Positions 9,445 through 19,072 of a stretch of DNA of 64,000 nucleotides are shown here, piece by piece (position 1 is the first letter of the stretch; each line of letters starts with the position of its first letter). This DNA comes from Sulfitobacter sp. BSw21498. Its GTDB lineage: Bacteria; Pseudomonadota; Alphaproteobacteria; Rhodobacterales; Rhodobacteraceae. Made by a program: the position numbers and the translations under genes. The DNA is taken from positions 434,001 through 498,000 of the forward strand of contig NZ_CP040753.1 of the NCBI RefSeq assembly GCF_006064855.1. The letters run 5' to 3'. The notes beneath the pieces were generated by a model. It made no database searches and was not told the DNA's origin. It saw only the letters and a list, made by a program, of their open reading frames with translations.

Positions 9445-10173
9445 TTAGGGCAACGTTGATCGCTCCGCCTCCATCTGCGTTTCGGCCTTTCGGACGAACA
9501 GTTCGGACGACATCCCAGGTGGGATCGGTGGTAGATACGAGACCGTGATTGCCCCCCCACGCTTGCTTGATCCGCTGGCACCCCAGAATTTGCCCGCGTT
9601 CACCAAGACGGGTAGCACGGGTACCCCCAGCTTTGAATACATCAGCTCGACCCCCCGCTTGAACCTGATTGGTTCACTCTCGTCCATACGTGTCCCTTGC
9701 GGAAAAACGAGAACCGATCGGCCAGCGGCAAGTGCTTCACGACTTTGGTTGAGCATAGCCTTTAGTGCCTTGGAGCCGCTCTCCCGATCGATGACGATCA
9801 TCGGTGATTTACGGAGATACCAGCCGATTATCGGAATTCGCAGCAGTTCCTGTTTAGCGACAATTGCGACGTCGGGGAAAAGAACCAGAGCCGCGAGCGT
9901 TTCCCAAGTGGATTCGTGATTGCAGATAATGAGACAGGGTTCAGCCGGAATCAGGTCGCGACCTTTCTCGACGTAACGCAGCCCGACGATATGCCTAAGC
10001 CCGAACAAAACCCCGCGCACCCAAAGACGGGTTGCAGCCCTGATTGCTTTTCGCGGCGACCCAAGCAGCCAAAAGGCCAGCACTCCCAAGGAGAATAAGG
10101 TGGTCCAGCCGGCGAAAAATCCGTCGAACAGAAGTGATTTTATTTTGATCGTGTTCATGTGAGATTTCGTCAT
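9445..10173 (-). CDS. plsC: 1-acyl-sn-glycerol-3-phosphate acyltransferase (PlsC family)
   Basis: Membrane-bound acyltransferase expected to add the second acyl chain to lysophosphatidic acid in phospholipid synthesis. About 242 residues from ATG 10173; ATG 10158 or TTG 10197 are possible, and none has a strong ribosome binding site. A hydrophobic segment spans roughly residues 15-38. The catalytic H-x4-D motif reads NHESTWE, with His86 followed by Glu91 instead of Asp, as in the NHxSxWET subgroup. FPQGTR replaces the usual FPEGTR. Its location among broken genes and its lower-GC codon use suggest it is accessory, perhaps a paralogue of the main PlsC or an ornithine-lipid type enzyme. Confidence 0.8.
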   Translation of the reverse strand: MTKSHMNTIKIKSLLFDGFFAGWTTLFSLGVLAFWLLGSPRKAIRAATRLWVRGVLFGLRHIVGLRYVEKGRDLIPAEPCLIICNHESTWETLAALVLFPDVAIVAKQELLRIPIIGWYLRKSPMIVIDRESGSKALKAMLNQSREALAAGRSVLVFPQGTRMDESEPIRFKRGVELMYSKLGVPVLPVLVNAGKFWGASGSSKRGGAITVSYLPPIPPGMSSELFVRKAETQMEAERSTLP

Positions 10174-10243
10174 TATATGAGGGGTGGAAGAGTTCAAGTC
10201 ACACTGCGATCAATGGTAGATTGAACCCCATTTGCAACGAGAA

Positions 10244-10546
10244 ATGGGACTAAAAGTGAGACAACGCGCATGTCGGGAATGTCCTCTGCGGGAAAGTAAC
10301 CTAAGGCCTCATGACGATCAATGCCGCAACAGCATCAATCCGGATTGTCCACTGGTCGATGCTTTGGCTACCGAAATGCTGCGCGATGCCAGAACGTCAG
10401 CAATGCGAAAATCGCTGCGCGCCGTCAAGTACTGCGGCCAAGATCGGTTATGGGCCGGTCTCGACATTGCAACCGTTGCTGCCCTTGCAAAGTCGCCACG
10501 TGCGACCAAAATCAAGGTGGGCTCGAAGCGGAAGGTGCGCTTCTAG
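10244..10546 (+). CDS. Hypothetical cysteine-containing small protein
   Basis: A possible 100-residue protein from ATG 10244 (TTG 10232 is also in frame), divergent from the acyltransferase gene. The N-terminus has CRECPLR and two more cysteines by residue 35, suggesting a possible metal site; the C-terminus is basic (KIKVGSKRKVRF). No family is recognised, there is no clear ribosome binding site, and two other plus-strand frames are open across the same bases, so it may not be a gene. Confidence 0.3.
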   Translation: MGLKVRQRACRECPLRESNLRPHDDQCRNSINPDCPLVDALATEMLRDARTSAMRKSLRAVKYCGQDRLWAGLDIATVAALAKSPRATKIKVGSKRKVRF

Positions 10547-10570
10547 GCTTCGACACGTTCGACATTTAAC

Positions 10571-10620
10571 GCGGGCAAGGGGCGCTGCCCCCGCAGCCTT
10601 TGGCTGCTCCCCCGGGATTT
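10571..10620. repeat. Dispersed double-hairpin intergenic element, copy C
   Basis: The same layout as the copy at 5039: a GGGGC/GCCCC hairpin with a GCT loop (10579-10591), then GCAGCC/GGCTGC with a TTT loop (10593-10607), then a C-run and GGGATTTAAGG. It lies just downstream of the minus-strand flavoprotein gene and may terminate it. The terminal box is diverged from copies A and B. Confidence 0.5.
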
Positions 10621-10638
10621 AAGGCCATTTGGAACTGG

Positions 10639-11817
10639 TTATTTCGTTGCGATATGGGCGGCGCACGCCATCGCCGAGGACCATGCCCACTGGAAGTTAT
10701 AGCCGCCTAGCCAACCGGTAACATCCACGGCCTCGCCGATAAAATAGAGACCGGTGCGGGCCTTGGTCTCCATCGTTTTGGAGGACAGCGCGTCGGTGTC
10801 GATCCCGCCAAGGGTGACTTCGGCTGTCCGGTAGCCTTCGGTGCCCGAAGGGGTCATCGTCCAGTTCGACAGCGCGTCGATCAACGCGGTGAGCTTTGCG
10901 TCCGACCAATCGGCGAGGTTGCCGCCCAGATCCATGATGCCCGCAAGATGATCGACCAGCCGCGCGGGCAGGTGGTGGGCCAGTTCGGTCGTGAAGTTGC
11001 GGCGGCCATAGCTTTGGCGTTGCGCGCGCAGCTTGCCCAACAGATCGTTGTCAGGCAGCAGATTTACCGTGATCGGTGCGCCTTCGGTCCAGTAGCTGGA
11101 GGCTTGAAGGATCGCGGGGCCGGAAAGGCCGCGGTGGGTAAAAAGCAAGGCTTCGTCAAAGGCGGGGCCTTGGGCGGTCACACGCGCAGGCGTTGCTGTG
11201 CCGGATATCGGGGCGAAGCGTGCGTCGGTGAAAGTAAAGGGAACCAGCCCTGCGCGGGTGTCGGTGACGGGGATGCCCATCTGCGCCGCGATCTCGTAGG
11301 CGCGGCCGGTCGCGCCCATCTTGGGAATGGATTTCCCGCCTGAAGCAACGACAAGATTGCGTGCGGTGATCGGCGTTGTGCCGTCGGGCGTGTGCAAGGT
11401 CATGCCGTAACCGGCATCCGTCGCGGCGATATCGGTCAGGGTGCTGAGCAACCGCAAATCCACACCAGATTTTTGCATCAATCCGCGCAGCATGGCGACG
11501 ATCTCTTTGGCGGAGGTGTCGCAGAACAGCTGTCCGAGGGTTTTCTCGTGCCACGCGATGCCATGCGCGTCGACCAGTTCGATGAAATCCCACTGGGTAT
11601 AGCGGGCAAGAGCTGATTTGGCGAAATGGGGATTGGCGCAGATGAAGGCTTGGGGCGTGCAGTGCATGTTGGTAAAGTTACAGCGCCCGCCGCCCGAGAT
11701 GCGGATTTTCTCGCCCGGTGCTTTGGCATGGTCCACGACCAACACCGATCCGCCCGCGTGGGCCGCGCACATCATGCCTGCGGCCCCTGCGCCTAAAATT
11801 ACCGTATTATATTGCAT
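10639..11817 (-). CDS. BaiN/HI0933-family FAD-dependent oxidoreductase
   Basis: Cytoplasmic flavoprotein of 392 residues. The N-terminal dinucleotide-binding fold VILGAGAAGMMCA is followed by SGGGRCNFTN, the family signature, and the C-terminal FIGEAVDVTGWLGGYNFQWA closes the FAD site. The start at 11817 places the glycine-rich loop at the N-terminus, as in the family, with GGCGGG upstream; the in-frame reading to 11955 would overlap the redoxin gene. BaiN-like proteins reduce bile acid intermediates in gut clostridia, but the substrate in proteobacteria is not established, so only the family is assigned. It diverges from the redoxin gene, which hints at a shared redox context. Confidence 0.85.
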   Translation of the reverse strand: MQYNTVILGAGAAGMMCAAHAGGSVLVVDHAKAPGEKIRISGGGRCNFTNMHCTPQAFICANPHFAKSALARYTQWDFIELVDAHGIAWHEKTLGQLFCDTSAKEIVAMLRGLMQKSGVDLRLLSTLTDIAATDAGYGMTLHTPDGTTPITARNLVVASGGKSIPKMGATGRAYEIAAQMGIPVTDTRAGLVPFTFTDARFAPISGTATPARVTAQGPAFDEALLFTHRGLSGPAILQASSYWTEGAPITVNLLPDNDLLGKLRAQRQSYGRRNFTTELAHHLPARLVDHLAGIMDLGGNLADWSDAKLTALIDALSNWTMTPSGTEGYRTAEVTLGGIDTDALSSKTMETKARTGLYFIGEAVDVTGWLGGYNFQWAWSSAMACAAHIATK

Positions 11818-11927
11818 GGTCCCGCCTTTGCCTGAGCGGGGCAGGTCGGTCAAGTGGATGTGAGCGGGGTGGCAATCACGCGGATGAGGATTACCTCCGA
11901 TAACGAAGCAATTATAGGAGAGACCCG

Positions 11928-12455
11928 ATGAACGTACTAGACGCAGGCAACGCATTTCCGAAACTGACCGTCGCCGAGCTGCAGGGCGGGATGCTGACCC
12001 TTGGCACCCCGCGGGGTGAATTTGACTGGCAGTTGGTGGTTGTATACCGCGGGCTGCACTGCCCGATTTGCAAAACCTATCTGAAGACGCTGGATGGGTT
12101 GGTCGCGGACTTTAACAAGGCCGGGGTAGACGTCGTGGCCGTGTCGGGCGACCCGAAAGACAAAGCGCGCGAGATGGCGCAAGAGCAAGACCTGTCCCTG
12201 ACTGTGGGCTATGATTTGAGCATCGCGCAGATGCAGGATCTGGGGCTGTATATTTCTGACCCACGCAGCCCGCAAGAAACTGACCAACCCTTCGCCGAGC
12301 CGGGTGTCTTTGTCGTCAACGCCGAGGGGAACATCCAGATTGTCGACATCTCGAACGCGCCTTTCGCGAGGCCCGATCTGCAAGGGCTGCTGAAAGGTAT
12401 CAAGTTCGTGCGTGACAACGACTATCCGATCCGCGGCACACACGCGGGGGCATAG
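11928..12455 (+). CDS. AhpC/TSA-type redoxin (peroxiredoxin-like)
   Basis: 175-residue thioredoxin-fold protein. The redox motif is RGLHCPIC with Cys45 and Cys48, placed after the second strand as in peroxiredoxin-like proteins of the AhpC/TSA superfamily. The later FVVNAEGNIQIVDISN segment matches the central strands and the cis-proline region of that fold. There is no signal peptide, so it is likely cytoplasmic. Likely role: reduction of a peroxide or protein disulfide; the CxxC arrangement leaves open a thiol-disulfide role. A stable stem without a T-run follows at 12465. Confidence 0.8.
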   Translation: MNVLDAGNAFPKLTVAELQGGMLTLGTPRGEFDWQLVVVYRGLHCPICKTYLKTLDGLVADFNKAGVDVVAVSGDPKDKAREMAQEQDLSLTVGYDLSIAQMQDLGLYISDPRSPQETDQPFAEPGVFVVNAEGNIQIVDISNAPFARPDLQGLLKGIKFVRDNDYPIRGTHAGA

Positions 12456-12464
12456 GCAGCTTTG

Positions 12465-12496
12465 CGCGGGGCTGGTTAAAACAGACTAGCCCCGCG
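12465..12496. other. Inverted repeat in the ftsW leader
   Basis: Perfect 9-bp arms CGCGGGGCT (12465-12473) and AGCCCCGCG (12488-12496) around a 14-base loop. No T-run follows, so it is not a classic intrinsic terminator. It lies between the redoxin stop and the ftsW start and could end the redoxin transcript with help from Rho or shape the ftsW leader. Confidence 0.45.
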
Positions 12497-12566
12497 TGAC
12501 CTTTCGCGCTACACTGCAAGTTAGACCCCGAAAAGGGGCGGAACGAGGCAGTGTAAGGCAGGTCCC

Positions 12567-13736
12567 ATGACAGAAATGGTCTATGGTGCGGTTCCCGTTC
12601 GGGATGGCGAACCGATTCTTCCAAAATGGTGGCGTACGATCGACAAATGGGCGATGTCTTGCATCCTCCTGTTGTTTGCCGTGGGCATGTTGCTAGGGCT
12701 GGCCGCGTCGCCGCCCTTGGCCGCGAAAAACGGGTTTGACTCGTTCCATTATGTACAGCGGCAGGCCGTCTTTGGTGTACTGGCTGTGATCGCGATGGTG
12801 CTGACGTCAATGATGACACCGATTATGGTCCGTCGCTTGGCGATCGTCGGCTTTCTTCTTTCCTTTGTCGCGCTGGCCCTGCTGCCGTTCTTTGGAACGG
12901 ATTTCGGCAAGGGTGCTGTGCGCTGGTATTCGATGGGTTTTGCATCCTTCCAGCCATCAGAATTCCTCAAGCCCGGCTTTGTGGTCGTAGCGGCGTGGAT
13001 GATGGCGGCGTCACTTGAGATCAACGGCCCCCCGGGCAAGACGTGGTCCTTTGCCTTGTGTATTTCTATTGTGTTGATGCTGGCGCTACAGCCCGACTTT
13101 GGGCAGGCGTGTCTGGTGCTGTTCGGCTGGGGCGTGATGTATTTTGTGGCAGGTGCCCCTTTGGTGCTGTTGGTCGGTATGGCCGGCCTCGTCGTACTGG
13201 CGGGCACTTTTGCCTATTCCAATTCAGAACACTTTGCCCGCCGGATTGACGGCTTCTTGTCGCCCGATATCGACCCGCGCACGCAGCTTGGCTATGCCAC
13301 TGATGCGATCCGCGAAGGCGGTTTGTTCGGTGTTGGTGTGGGCGAGGGGCAGGTGAAATGGTCGCTGCCCGATGCGCATACCGATTTTATCATTGCCGTT
13401 GCGGCCGAAGAATACGGGCTGATCCTCGTGATGTGCGTTATCGCGCTTTATGCCGTGATCGTTGTGCGGTCGCTGCTGCGTCTGGTGCGTGAGCGGGATC
13501 CCTTCGTGCGTCTGGCGGGCACCGGTCTTGCGTGTATGTTCGGCGTGCAGGCGATGATCAATATGGGCGTTGCCGTGCGGCTGCTGCCGGCCAAGGGCAT
13601 GACATTGCCGTTTGTCAGCTATGGCGGGTCGTCGGTGATTGCGTCGGGTATCGCCGTGGGCATGTTGCTGGCATTTACACGGTCGCGGCCGCAGGGGCAG
13701 ATTTCTGACCTGCTTGGACGAGGTCGCGCCCGATGA
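12567..13736 (+). CDS. ftsW: Septal peptidoglycan glycosyltransferase FtsW
   Basis: SEDS-family inner-membrane protein that polymerises lipid II into glycan strands at the septum with FtsI. 389 residues, about ten transmembrane segments after a cytoplasmic N-terminus of some 30 residues. Conserved SEDS features are PSEFLKP (about 131-137), LQPDFGQ near 171 and the C-terminal FVSYGGSS near 350. The stop overlaps the murG start by four bases (ATGA), giving a tight ftsW-murG-murC run. Its position before murG argues for FtsW rather than RodA. Confidence 0.96.
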   Translation: MTEMVYGAVPVRDGEPILPKWWRTIDKWAMSCILLLFAVGMLLGLAASPPLAAKNGFDSFHYVQRQAVFGVLAVIAMVLTSMMTPIMVRRLAIVGFLLSFVALALLPFFGTDFGKGAVRWYSMGFASFQPSEFLKPGFVVVAAWMMAASLEINGPPGKTWSFALCISIVLMLALQPDFGQACLVLFGWGVMYFVAGAPLVLLVGMAGLVVLAGTFAYSNSEHFARRIDGFLSPDIDPRTQLGYATDAIREGGLFGVGVGEGQVKWSLPDAHTDFIIAVAAEEYGLILVMCVIALYAVIVVRSLLRLVRERDPFVRLAGTGLACMFGVQAMINMGVAVRLLPAKGMTLPFVSYGGSSVIASGIAVGMLLAFTRSRPQGQISDLLGRGRAR

Positions 13737-14833
13737 GCGCCCCGCTGCTGGTGATCGCGGCGGGCGGCACGGGCGGGCATATGTTCCCCGCGCAGGCGCT
13801 GGCCGAAGTCATGCTTGCCCGCGGCTGGCGGGTAAAGCTGTCGACGGACGCGCGCGGTGCGCGCTACACAAGCGGCTTTCCCGACGCGGTCGAGATCCAG
13901 CAGGTCAGCAGCGCAACTTTCGCGCGCGGTGGGCTCATGGCGAAGGCGATGGCTCCGTTTCGAATTATGGGCGGTGTGATTGGCGGCGTCTTTGGGATGC
14001 TGCGCGATAAACCCGATGTGGTTGTCGGCTTTGGCGGCTATCCGTCGATCCCCGCGCTGGCCGCGGCATGGGTGCTGCGCAAACCACGCATGATCCATGA
14101 ACAAAACGGCGTCTTGGGGCGCGTCAATAATCTGTTCGCCAAACGCGTCGATGCGGTGGCGTGCGGGACATGGCCGACCACGCTCCCCGACGGGGTAAGC
14201 GCACAGCATACTGGCAATCCGGTGCGTGCTTCTGTGCTGGAACGGGCCGGTGCCGGTTATATCGCGCCCGGTGATTATCCGATGGAGCTGTTGGTGATGG
14301 GCGGCAGCCAGGGCGCGCGGATCCTCAGCGAGGTCATCCCCCCCGCCATCGCCGATCTGCCGCTGGATCTGTTGCGCAATATCCGCGTGAGCCATCAGGC
14401 ACGCGACGAAGACGGTGAACGCGTCGCGGCTTTCTATGCCGAAAACGGTATCAACGCAGATGTGCAGCCGTTTTTCCACGATGTGCCGCGCCGCATGTCC
14501 GAAGCCCAGCTGGTGATCAGCCGCGCGGGCGCGTCCAGCGTCGCCGATATCTCTATTATCGGGCGGCCCTCAATCCTGATCCCCTATGCGGCTGCCACAG
14601 GCGATCACCAATCCGCGAATGCCCGCGGGCTTGTCGACGCCGGTGCCGCGATCATGGTGCCAGAAAACATGGCAAACCCCGACAGCCTGCGCGCCCAAAT
14701 TGAAATGGTGCTGACCCACGCCGATGGTGCGTTGCAGATGTCACGCGCAGCACTATCTGTCGCCAAACCAGACGCCGCAGAAGAACTCGCCCAGATGGTG
14801 GAAGCCCTGGCAACCGAAGGAAAGAAACGATGA
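13733..14833 (+). CDS. murG: UDP-GlcNAc:lipid I N-acetylglucosaminyltransferase MurG
   Basis: Peripheral inner-membrane GT-B glycosyltransferase that makes lipid II from lipid I and UDP-GlcNAc. 366 residues. The N-terminal GGTGGH loop is at 11-16, [11 protein letters not shown] near 123 contributes to acceptor binding, GGSQGAR near 190 binds the donor, and the C-terminal [13 protein letters not shown] is conserved. It overlaps ftsW upstream and murC downstream by four bases each, so the three are likely translated in concert. Confidence 0.97.
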   Translation: MSAPLLVIAAGGTGGHMFPAQALAEVMLARGWRVKLSTDARGARYTSGFPDAVEIQQVSSATFARGGLMAKAMAPFRIMGGVIGGVFGMLRDKPDVVVGFGGYPSIPALAAAWVLRKPRMIHEQNGVLGRVNNLFAKRVDAVACGTWPTTLPDGVSAQHTGNPVRASVLERAGAGYIAPGDYPMELLVMGGSQGARILSEVIPPAIADLPLDLLRNIRVSHQARDEDGERVAAFYAENGINADVQPFFHDVPRRMSEAQLVISRAGASSVADISIIGRPSILIPYAAATGDHQSANARGLVDAGAAIMVPENMANPDSLRAQIEMVLTHADGALQMSRAALSVAKPDAAEELAQMVEALATEGKKR

Positions 14834-16245
14834 ACGCAGCCACGAAGCTTCCGACTGATGTGGGCCCGATCCATTTCGTAGGCATCGGCGGTATCGGCAT
14901 GTCAGGCATTGCCGAAGTGTTGTTGAACCACGGCTATCGCGTGCAGGGGTCTGATCTGAAGTCGACCAAGATCACAGACCGTCTGGTGGATCTTGGCGCG
15001 ACTGTTTTTGAAGGGCAGCAGGCCGCGAACATCGAAGGGGCCGCGGTTATCGTGATCTCTTCCGCGATCAAACCGGGCAACCCCGAACTTGATGCGGCAC
15101 GGGTGGCAGGGCTGCCGATCGTGCGCCGCGCAGAGATGCTGGCAGAGCTGATGCGCTTGAAATCCAACATCGCCGTTGCCGGAACCCACGGCAAGACAAC
15201 CACGACAACGATGGTGGCCGAACTGCTGGTCAAAGGTGGCATCGACCCGACTGTCGTGAATGGCGGGATCATCCACGCCTATGGCTCGAATGCACGTATG
15301 GGGCAGGGCGAATGGATGGTGGTCGAAGCGGATGAATCCGACGGCACCTTTAACCGTCTGCCGGCGACCATTGCGATCGTGACCAACATCGACCCCGAAC
15401 ATATGGAGCATTGGGGCGACTTTGATACCCTGCGCAAAGGGTTTCTGGACTTCGTATCAAACATTCCGTTCTACGGGCTGGCTGTCTGCTGCATTGACCA
15501 CCCCGAAGTGCAAGCGCTGGTGGGTAAGATCACCGACCGCCGCGTGATGACCTATGGCTTTAACACGCAAGCCGATGTGCGCGCGATCAACCTGCACTAC
15601 AAGGCGGGCGTGGCGCATTTCGATATCGTATTTCAGGCCGAAGGGATCACAATCAAGGATTGTAGCTTGCCCATGCCGGGGGATCATAACGTTTCGAACG
15701 CAATGGCGGCGGTTGCTGTGTCCAGACACCTTGGCATGAAAGCCGAAGAAATCCGGGCCGCACTGGCGGGCTTTGGCGGTGTGAACCGGCGCTTTACCAA
15801 AGTGGGCGAAGTCGACGGTGTGACAATTATCGATGACTACGGTCACCACCCGGTTGAAATCACCGCTGTGCTCAAGGCTGCGCGTCAGGCCACCGAAGGG
15901 CGCGTCATCGCCGTGCACCAGCCACACCGCTACAGCCGCCTGCACCATCACTTTGAAGAGTTCTGTGCCTGCTTTAACGATGCCGATGTGGTTGGCATCG
16001 CCGAGGTCTATGCCGCGGGCGAAGACCCCATCGAAGGGGCAGGGCGCGACGATCTGGTTGCAGGGCTGATCCGTCACGGCCACCGCGATGCCCGCGCCGT
16101 CCAAAGCGAGGAAGATCTGGCGCGGCTTGTGCGCGAGAAGGCAGGTCCGGGGGATATGGTTGTTTGCCTCGGGGCGGGCACCATAAGCACATGGGCCAAC
16201 GCCTTGCCCGACGCGCTGGCTGCGCTAAAGAAGGAAGCCGTGTAA
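14830..16245 (+). CDS. murC: UDP-MurNAc:L-alanine ligase MurC
   Basis: Cytoplasmic ATP-dependent ligase adding the first stem-peptide residue. 471 residues, typical. The Rossmann-like N-terminal domain has [12 protein letters not shown], the ATP loop GTHGKT is at 118-123, and the central domain has EADESDGTF. The C-terminal domain carries [10 protein letters not shown] and HQPHRYSR. It starts inside the murG stop codon. A chain of three small membrane proteins follows after 32 bases. Confidence 0.97.
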   Translation: MNAATKLPTDVGPIHFVGIGGIGMSGIAEVLLNHGYRVQGSDLKSTKITDRLVDLGATVFEGQQAANIEGAAVIVISSAIKPGNPELDAARVAGLPIVRRAEMLAELMRLKSNIAVAGTHGKTTTTTMVAELLVKGGIDPTVVNGGIIHAYGSNARMGQGEWMVVEADESDGTFNRLPATIAIVTNIDPEHMEHWGDFDTLRKGFLDFVSNIPFYGLAVCCIDHPEVQALVGKITDRRVMTYGFNTQADVRAINLHYKAGVAHFDIVFQAEGITIKDCSLPMPGDHNVSNAMAAVAVSRHLGMKAEEIRAALAGFGGVNRRFTKVGEVDGVTIIDDYGHHPVEITAVLKAARQATEGRVIAVHQPHRYSRLHHHFEEFCACFNDADVVGIAEVYAAGEDPIEGAGRDDLVAGLIRHGHRDARAVQSEEDLARLVREKAGPGDMVVCLGAGTISTWANALPDALAALKKEAV

Positions 16246-16277
16246 ATGGAACCGACCCCTGTATATGGGGGCCGGTC

Positions 16278-16529
16278 ATGACCTTGATTTGGGCTTGCAT
16301 CCTGTGGGTCTTTTGCTCGGCCACGGTGGCGACGCTGCCGATGCGTCTTCAATATATTCCCGGTATCTTACTGCTGATCGCCGCACCTGTGCTGATCGTC
16401 TTGATCGGTCTTCAGGAGGGCTGGCTGTTCACCTTGCTCGCACTTGCTGCCTTTGTGTCCATGTTCCGCAATCCCTTGCGCTTTTTGCTGGCCAAGCTGC
16501 GCGGACAAAACCCCGAGGTACCCAAATGA
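16278..16529 (+). CDS. Small membrane protein between murC and murB, first of three
   Basis: 83-residue hydrophobic protein from ATG 16278 with about two to three membrane segments and a basic C-terminal tail (RNPLRFLLAKLRG). No enzymatic motif is visible and no function is known to me. The position after murC, and an ATGA overlap with the next small gene, suggest co-expression with wall synthesis. Similar tiny membrane genes sit between murC and murB in other Rhodobacterales as far as I recall. A longer in-frame reading from 16164 would overlap murC and is not preferred. Confidence 0.7.
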   Translation: MTLIWACILWVFCSATVATLPMRLQYIPGILLLIAAPVLIVLIGLQEGWLFTLLALAAFVSMFRNPLRFLLAKLRGQNPEVPK

Positions 16530-16786
16530 GTACATCACTGGTTCTTGCCTGTTTCTGGGCCGTCGTTGCGAATGTGTTGGCGATGACACCCAGTTCTGAC
16601 CAGCACTGGCGCAGCGCCTATGTGTTGATTGCCGTGGGAATTCCCGTACTGGGCTATGTCACCATGCAGCATGGCCCTTGGGTCGGGATGCTGGTGTTTG
16701 CGGGCGGCTGTTCGGTGCTGCGCTGGCCCGTGATCTATTTGATGCGCTGGCTGCGCGGTGCTGCAGTTAGGGATGCGGCAGAATGA
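16526..16786 (+). CDS. DUF2484 family small membrane protein
   Basis: 86 residues from ATG 16526, overlapping the previous stop by four bases. Hydrophobic throughout with about three membrane segments. The pattern ANVLAMTPSSDQHWRSAY, then LRWPVIYLMRWLR at the C-terminus, matches DUF2484 as I know it: a family limited mainly to Rhodobacterales and commonly encoded beside murB and murC. Its function is not known. The ATGA linkage to both neighbours implies coupled translation. Confidence 0.75.
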   Translation: MSTSLVLACFWAVVANVLAMTPSSDQHWRSAYVLIAVGIPVLGYVTMQHGPWVGMLVFAGGCSVLRWPVIYLMRWLRGAAVRDAAE

Positions 16787-17064
16787 ATCTGACGTTGGTC
16801 ATTCTTATCGGCATTCTCGTTGCGTGGATGCTGGCCTCTGGTTGGTGTGGGCTGGCGCGGCGCTATGGTGGCTTTGTGCTGGTCTTGCTGACCGGATTGG
16901 CGTTGAACTGGGCGTGGATGATCTGGGGCTTAGGCGCGAAACCGTTCGAGCGACCGGTGTTCATGGCCCAAGCCGCGGCCACAGGATATGCGTTCTGTGC
17001 GTTCCTTGTCGGCTGGGTGGCCGGTCGCCTTACCCGCACCCTGCGTGCAAACCGCCCCGATTAA
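16783..17064 (+). CDS. Small membrane protein between murC and murB, third of three
   Basis: 93 residues starting four bases before the DUF2484 stop. Three hydrophobic segments at about 4-24, 29-50 and 64-84, and a basic tail (RLTRTLRANRPD). No family is recognised. It is followed after about 75 bases by murB. Together the three small genes fill the murC-murB gap and look like one translational unit, which makes a shared membrane role plausible but unproven. Confidence 0.65.
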   Translation: MNLTLVILIGILVAWMLASGWCGLARRYGGFVLVLLTGLALNWAWMIWGLGAKPFERPVFMAQAAATGYAFCAFLVGWVAGRLTRTLRANRPD

Positions 17065-17138
17065 CGCGCTTGCGGTCCACCTGTCTTTGAGACGTGTGGA
17101 AAATTGACCTCCCCGCCAAAGAGAGCTACGCGAAGCCC

Positions 17139-18062
17139 ATGACAGATATTTCCTTTCCCGATATGCGCGGCAAGCTGACGCAAAACCGTCCCTTGGCTGA
17201 TCTGACGTGGCTGCGTGTGGGCGGCCCTGCCGATTATTTCTACCAGCCTGCGGATGCGGATGATCTGGCGGCGTTCCTGAAGGCGTTGCCGCGCGATGTG
17301 GTTGTCATGCCAATGGGCGTCGGGTCGAATGTGATCGTGCGCGACGGCGGCTTGCGCGCTGTGGTGATCCGGTTGGGGCGCGGGTTTAATGCCATCAGCT
17401 GCCAGGATGGTAACGTCACCGCGGGCGCAGCCGCGCTCGACGCCCATGTGGCGCGCAAGGCGGCGGACGCGGGGCTTGATCTAACGTTTCTGCGCACAAT
17501 ACCAGGTAGCATCGGCGGCGCGGTGCGGATGAACGCGGGTTGCTACGGCACCTATACCGCTGATTATTTCATCAGCGCAGAGGCGATCACCTGTGAGGGC
17601 GAACATGTCACGCTTGGGCCTGATGACATGAAATTCGCCTATCGCCAGTCCGCGCTGCCGGACGGGTGTGTCATCACCTCGGCCACGTTTGCGCCGCCCC
17701 AAGGCGATGCCGATGCGCTGCATGCGCGGATGGAAGAGCAGCTGCGCAAACGCGACGAAACACAACCCACCAAGGACCGCAGCGCAGGGTCGACGTTTCG
17801 CAATCCGGCAGGATTTTCCAGCACGGGGCAGGCCGACGATCGCCACGATCTGAAGGCGTGGAAGGTCATTGACGATGCCGGGTTGCGCGGTGCCACCTTG
17901 GGCGGTGCGCAGATGAGCCCGAAACATCCCAACTTCCTGATCAATACCGGGTCCGCGACGGCGGCCGACCTTGAGGCATTAGGCGAGTTGGTGCGAAAAA
18001 AGGTTTACGATTCCAGCGGGATTACGCTAGAGTGGGAAATTATGCGGATCGGCGAAAAATAA
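17139..18062 (+). CDS. murB: UDP-N-acetylenolpyruvoylglucosamine reductase MurB
   Basis: FAD-dependent cytoplasmic enzyme reducing UDP-GlcNAc-enolpyruvate to UDP-MurNAc with NADPH. 307 residues from ATG 17139; a GTG at 17094 would add 15 residues without family similarity. FAD-binding segments are [24 protein letters not shown] and [15 protein letters not shown]. The catalytic serine region is SAGSTFRNP and the C-terminal catalytic glutamate is in [11 protein letters not shown]. It follows the small membrane genes and precedes ddl by 89 bases. Confidence 0.96.
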   Translation: MTDISFPDMRGKLTQNRPLADLTWLRVGGPADYFYQPADADDLAAFLKALPRDVVVMPMGVGSNVIVRDGGLRAVVIRLGRGFNAISCQDGNVTAGAAALDAHVARKAADAGLDLTFLRTIPGSIGGAVRMNAGCYGTYTADYFISAEAITCEGEHVTLGPDDMKFAYRQSALPDGCVITSATFAPPQGDADALHARMEEQLRKRDETQPTKDRSAGSTFRNPAGFSSTGQADDRHDLKAWKVIDDAGLRGATLGGAQMSPKHPNFLINTGSATAADLEALGELVRKKVYDSSGITLEWEIMRIGEK

Positions 18063-18151
18063 TCGTTCGAGCGTCATGATACAGGGTCCGTAAGTGACCC
18101 GACACAGAATAAATAAGGGTCGCAACAGGCCCATTTAAAAAGGCAGATTGA

Positions 18152-19072
18152 GTGGGATTGTCGAGCAGGACACCCCCGAGAGTTGCAGTATTGTTGGGTG
18201 GCCCCTCCGCTGAGCGCGAGGTGTCTCTTTCAACAGGGCGCGCGTGCGCAGCGGCTTTGCGGGACCGGAATTTCGAAGTCATCGAGGTCGATTGCGGCCC
18301 CGATCTTTGTGCTGACTTGGTTACAGCCAAGCCTGATGTGGTTCTGAACTGCCTGCATGGTCGCTGGGGCGAAGATGGTTGCGTTCAGGGGATCCTTGAA
18401 TGGATGGGGCTGCCTTACACGCACTCCGGCGTGCTGGCCTCTGCACTGGCGATGGACAAGCAGCGCAGCAAGGAAGTTTTCCGTGCCGCAGGCCTGCCCG
18501 TTGTTGAAAGCGTGATCGTTCCGGCCTCTACTGTGCGCGGGTCGCATGTGATGGATCCGCCCTACGTCGTGAAGCCGAACAACGAAGGCTCGTCCGTTGG
18601 CGTTTATCTGGTCGAGGTCGAAAACAACGGCCCGCCGCAGTTGGACGACGCCATGCCCGCCGAGGTGATGGTCGAGAAATTTGTCGCTGGTCGCGAGCTG
18701 ACCACCACTGTGATGGGGCAGCGGGCGCTCACCGTGACCGATATCCAGACCACGGGCTGGTATGATTACGACGCGAAATACAAAGCCGGCGGATCAACCC
18801 ATGTGGTGCCGGCCGACATCCCGCACGAGATTTTCGAACTTTGCATGGATTACGCCCTGCGCGCGCATAACGCGCTTGGGTGTCGTGGCGTCAGCCGCAC
18901 AGATTTCCGCTGGGATGAAAGCAAGGGCGCTGCGGGTCTTTTCCTGCTCGAGACCAACACACAACCTGGCATGACCCCCACGTCGCTGTCGCCAGAACAG
19001 GCACAGTCAGTGGGTATTTCCTTCGGCGAGCTGTGCGCCTGGATGATCGAGGACGCGTCATGCAATCGTTGA
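18152..19072 (+). CDS. ddl: D-alanine:D-alanine ligase
   Basis: Cytoplasmic ATP-grasp enzyme making the D-Ala-D-Ala dipeptide used by MurF. 306 residues from a GTG start. The N-terminal domain shows [15 protein letters not shown], the ATP-grasp has [13 protein letters not shown], and the metal and ATP site has [12 protein letters not shown] near the C-terminus (the family usually has E-N-T-x-P-G-M-T). The final codons overlap the ftsQ start, so the two are translationally coupled, as in other dcw clusters, where this copy is often called ddlB. Confidence 0.95.
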   Translation: MGLSSRTPPRVAVLLGGPSAEREVSLSTGRACAAALRDRNFEVIEVDCGPDLCADLVTAKPDVVLNCLHGRWGEDGCVQGILEWMGLPYTHSGVLASALAMDKQRSKEVFRAAGLPVVESVIVPASTVRGSHVMDPPYVVKPNNEGSSVGVYLVEVENNGPPQLDDAMPAEVMVEKFVAGRELTTTVMGQRALTVTDIQTTGWYDYDAKYKAGGSTHVVPADIPHEIFELCMDYALRAHNALGCRGVSRTDFRWDESKGAAGLFLLETNTQPGMTPTSLSPEQAQSVGISFGELCAWMIEDASCNR

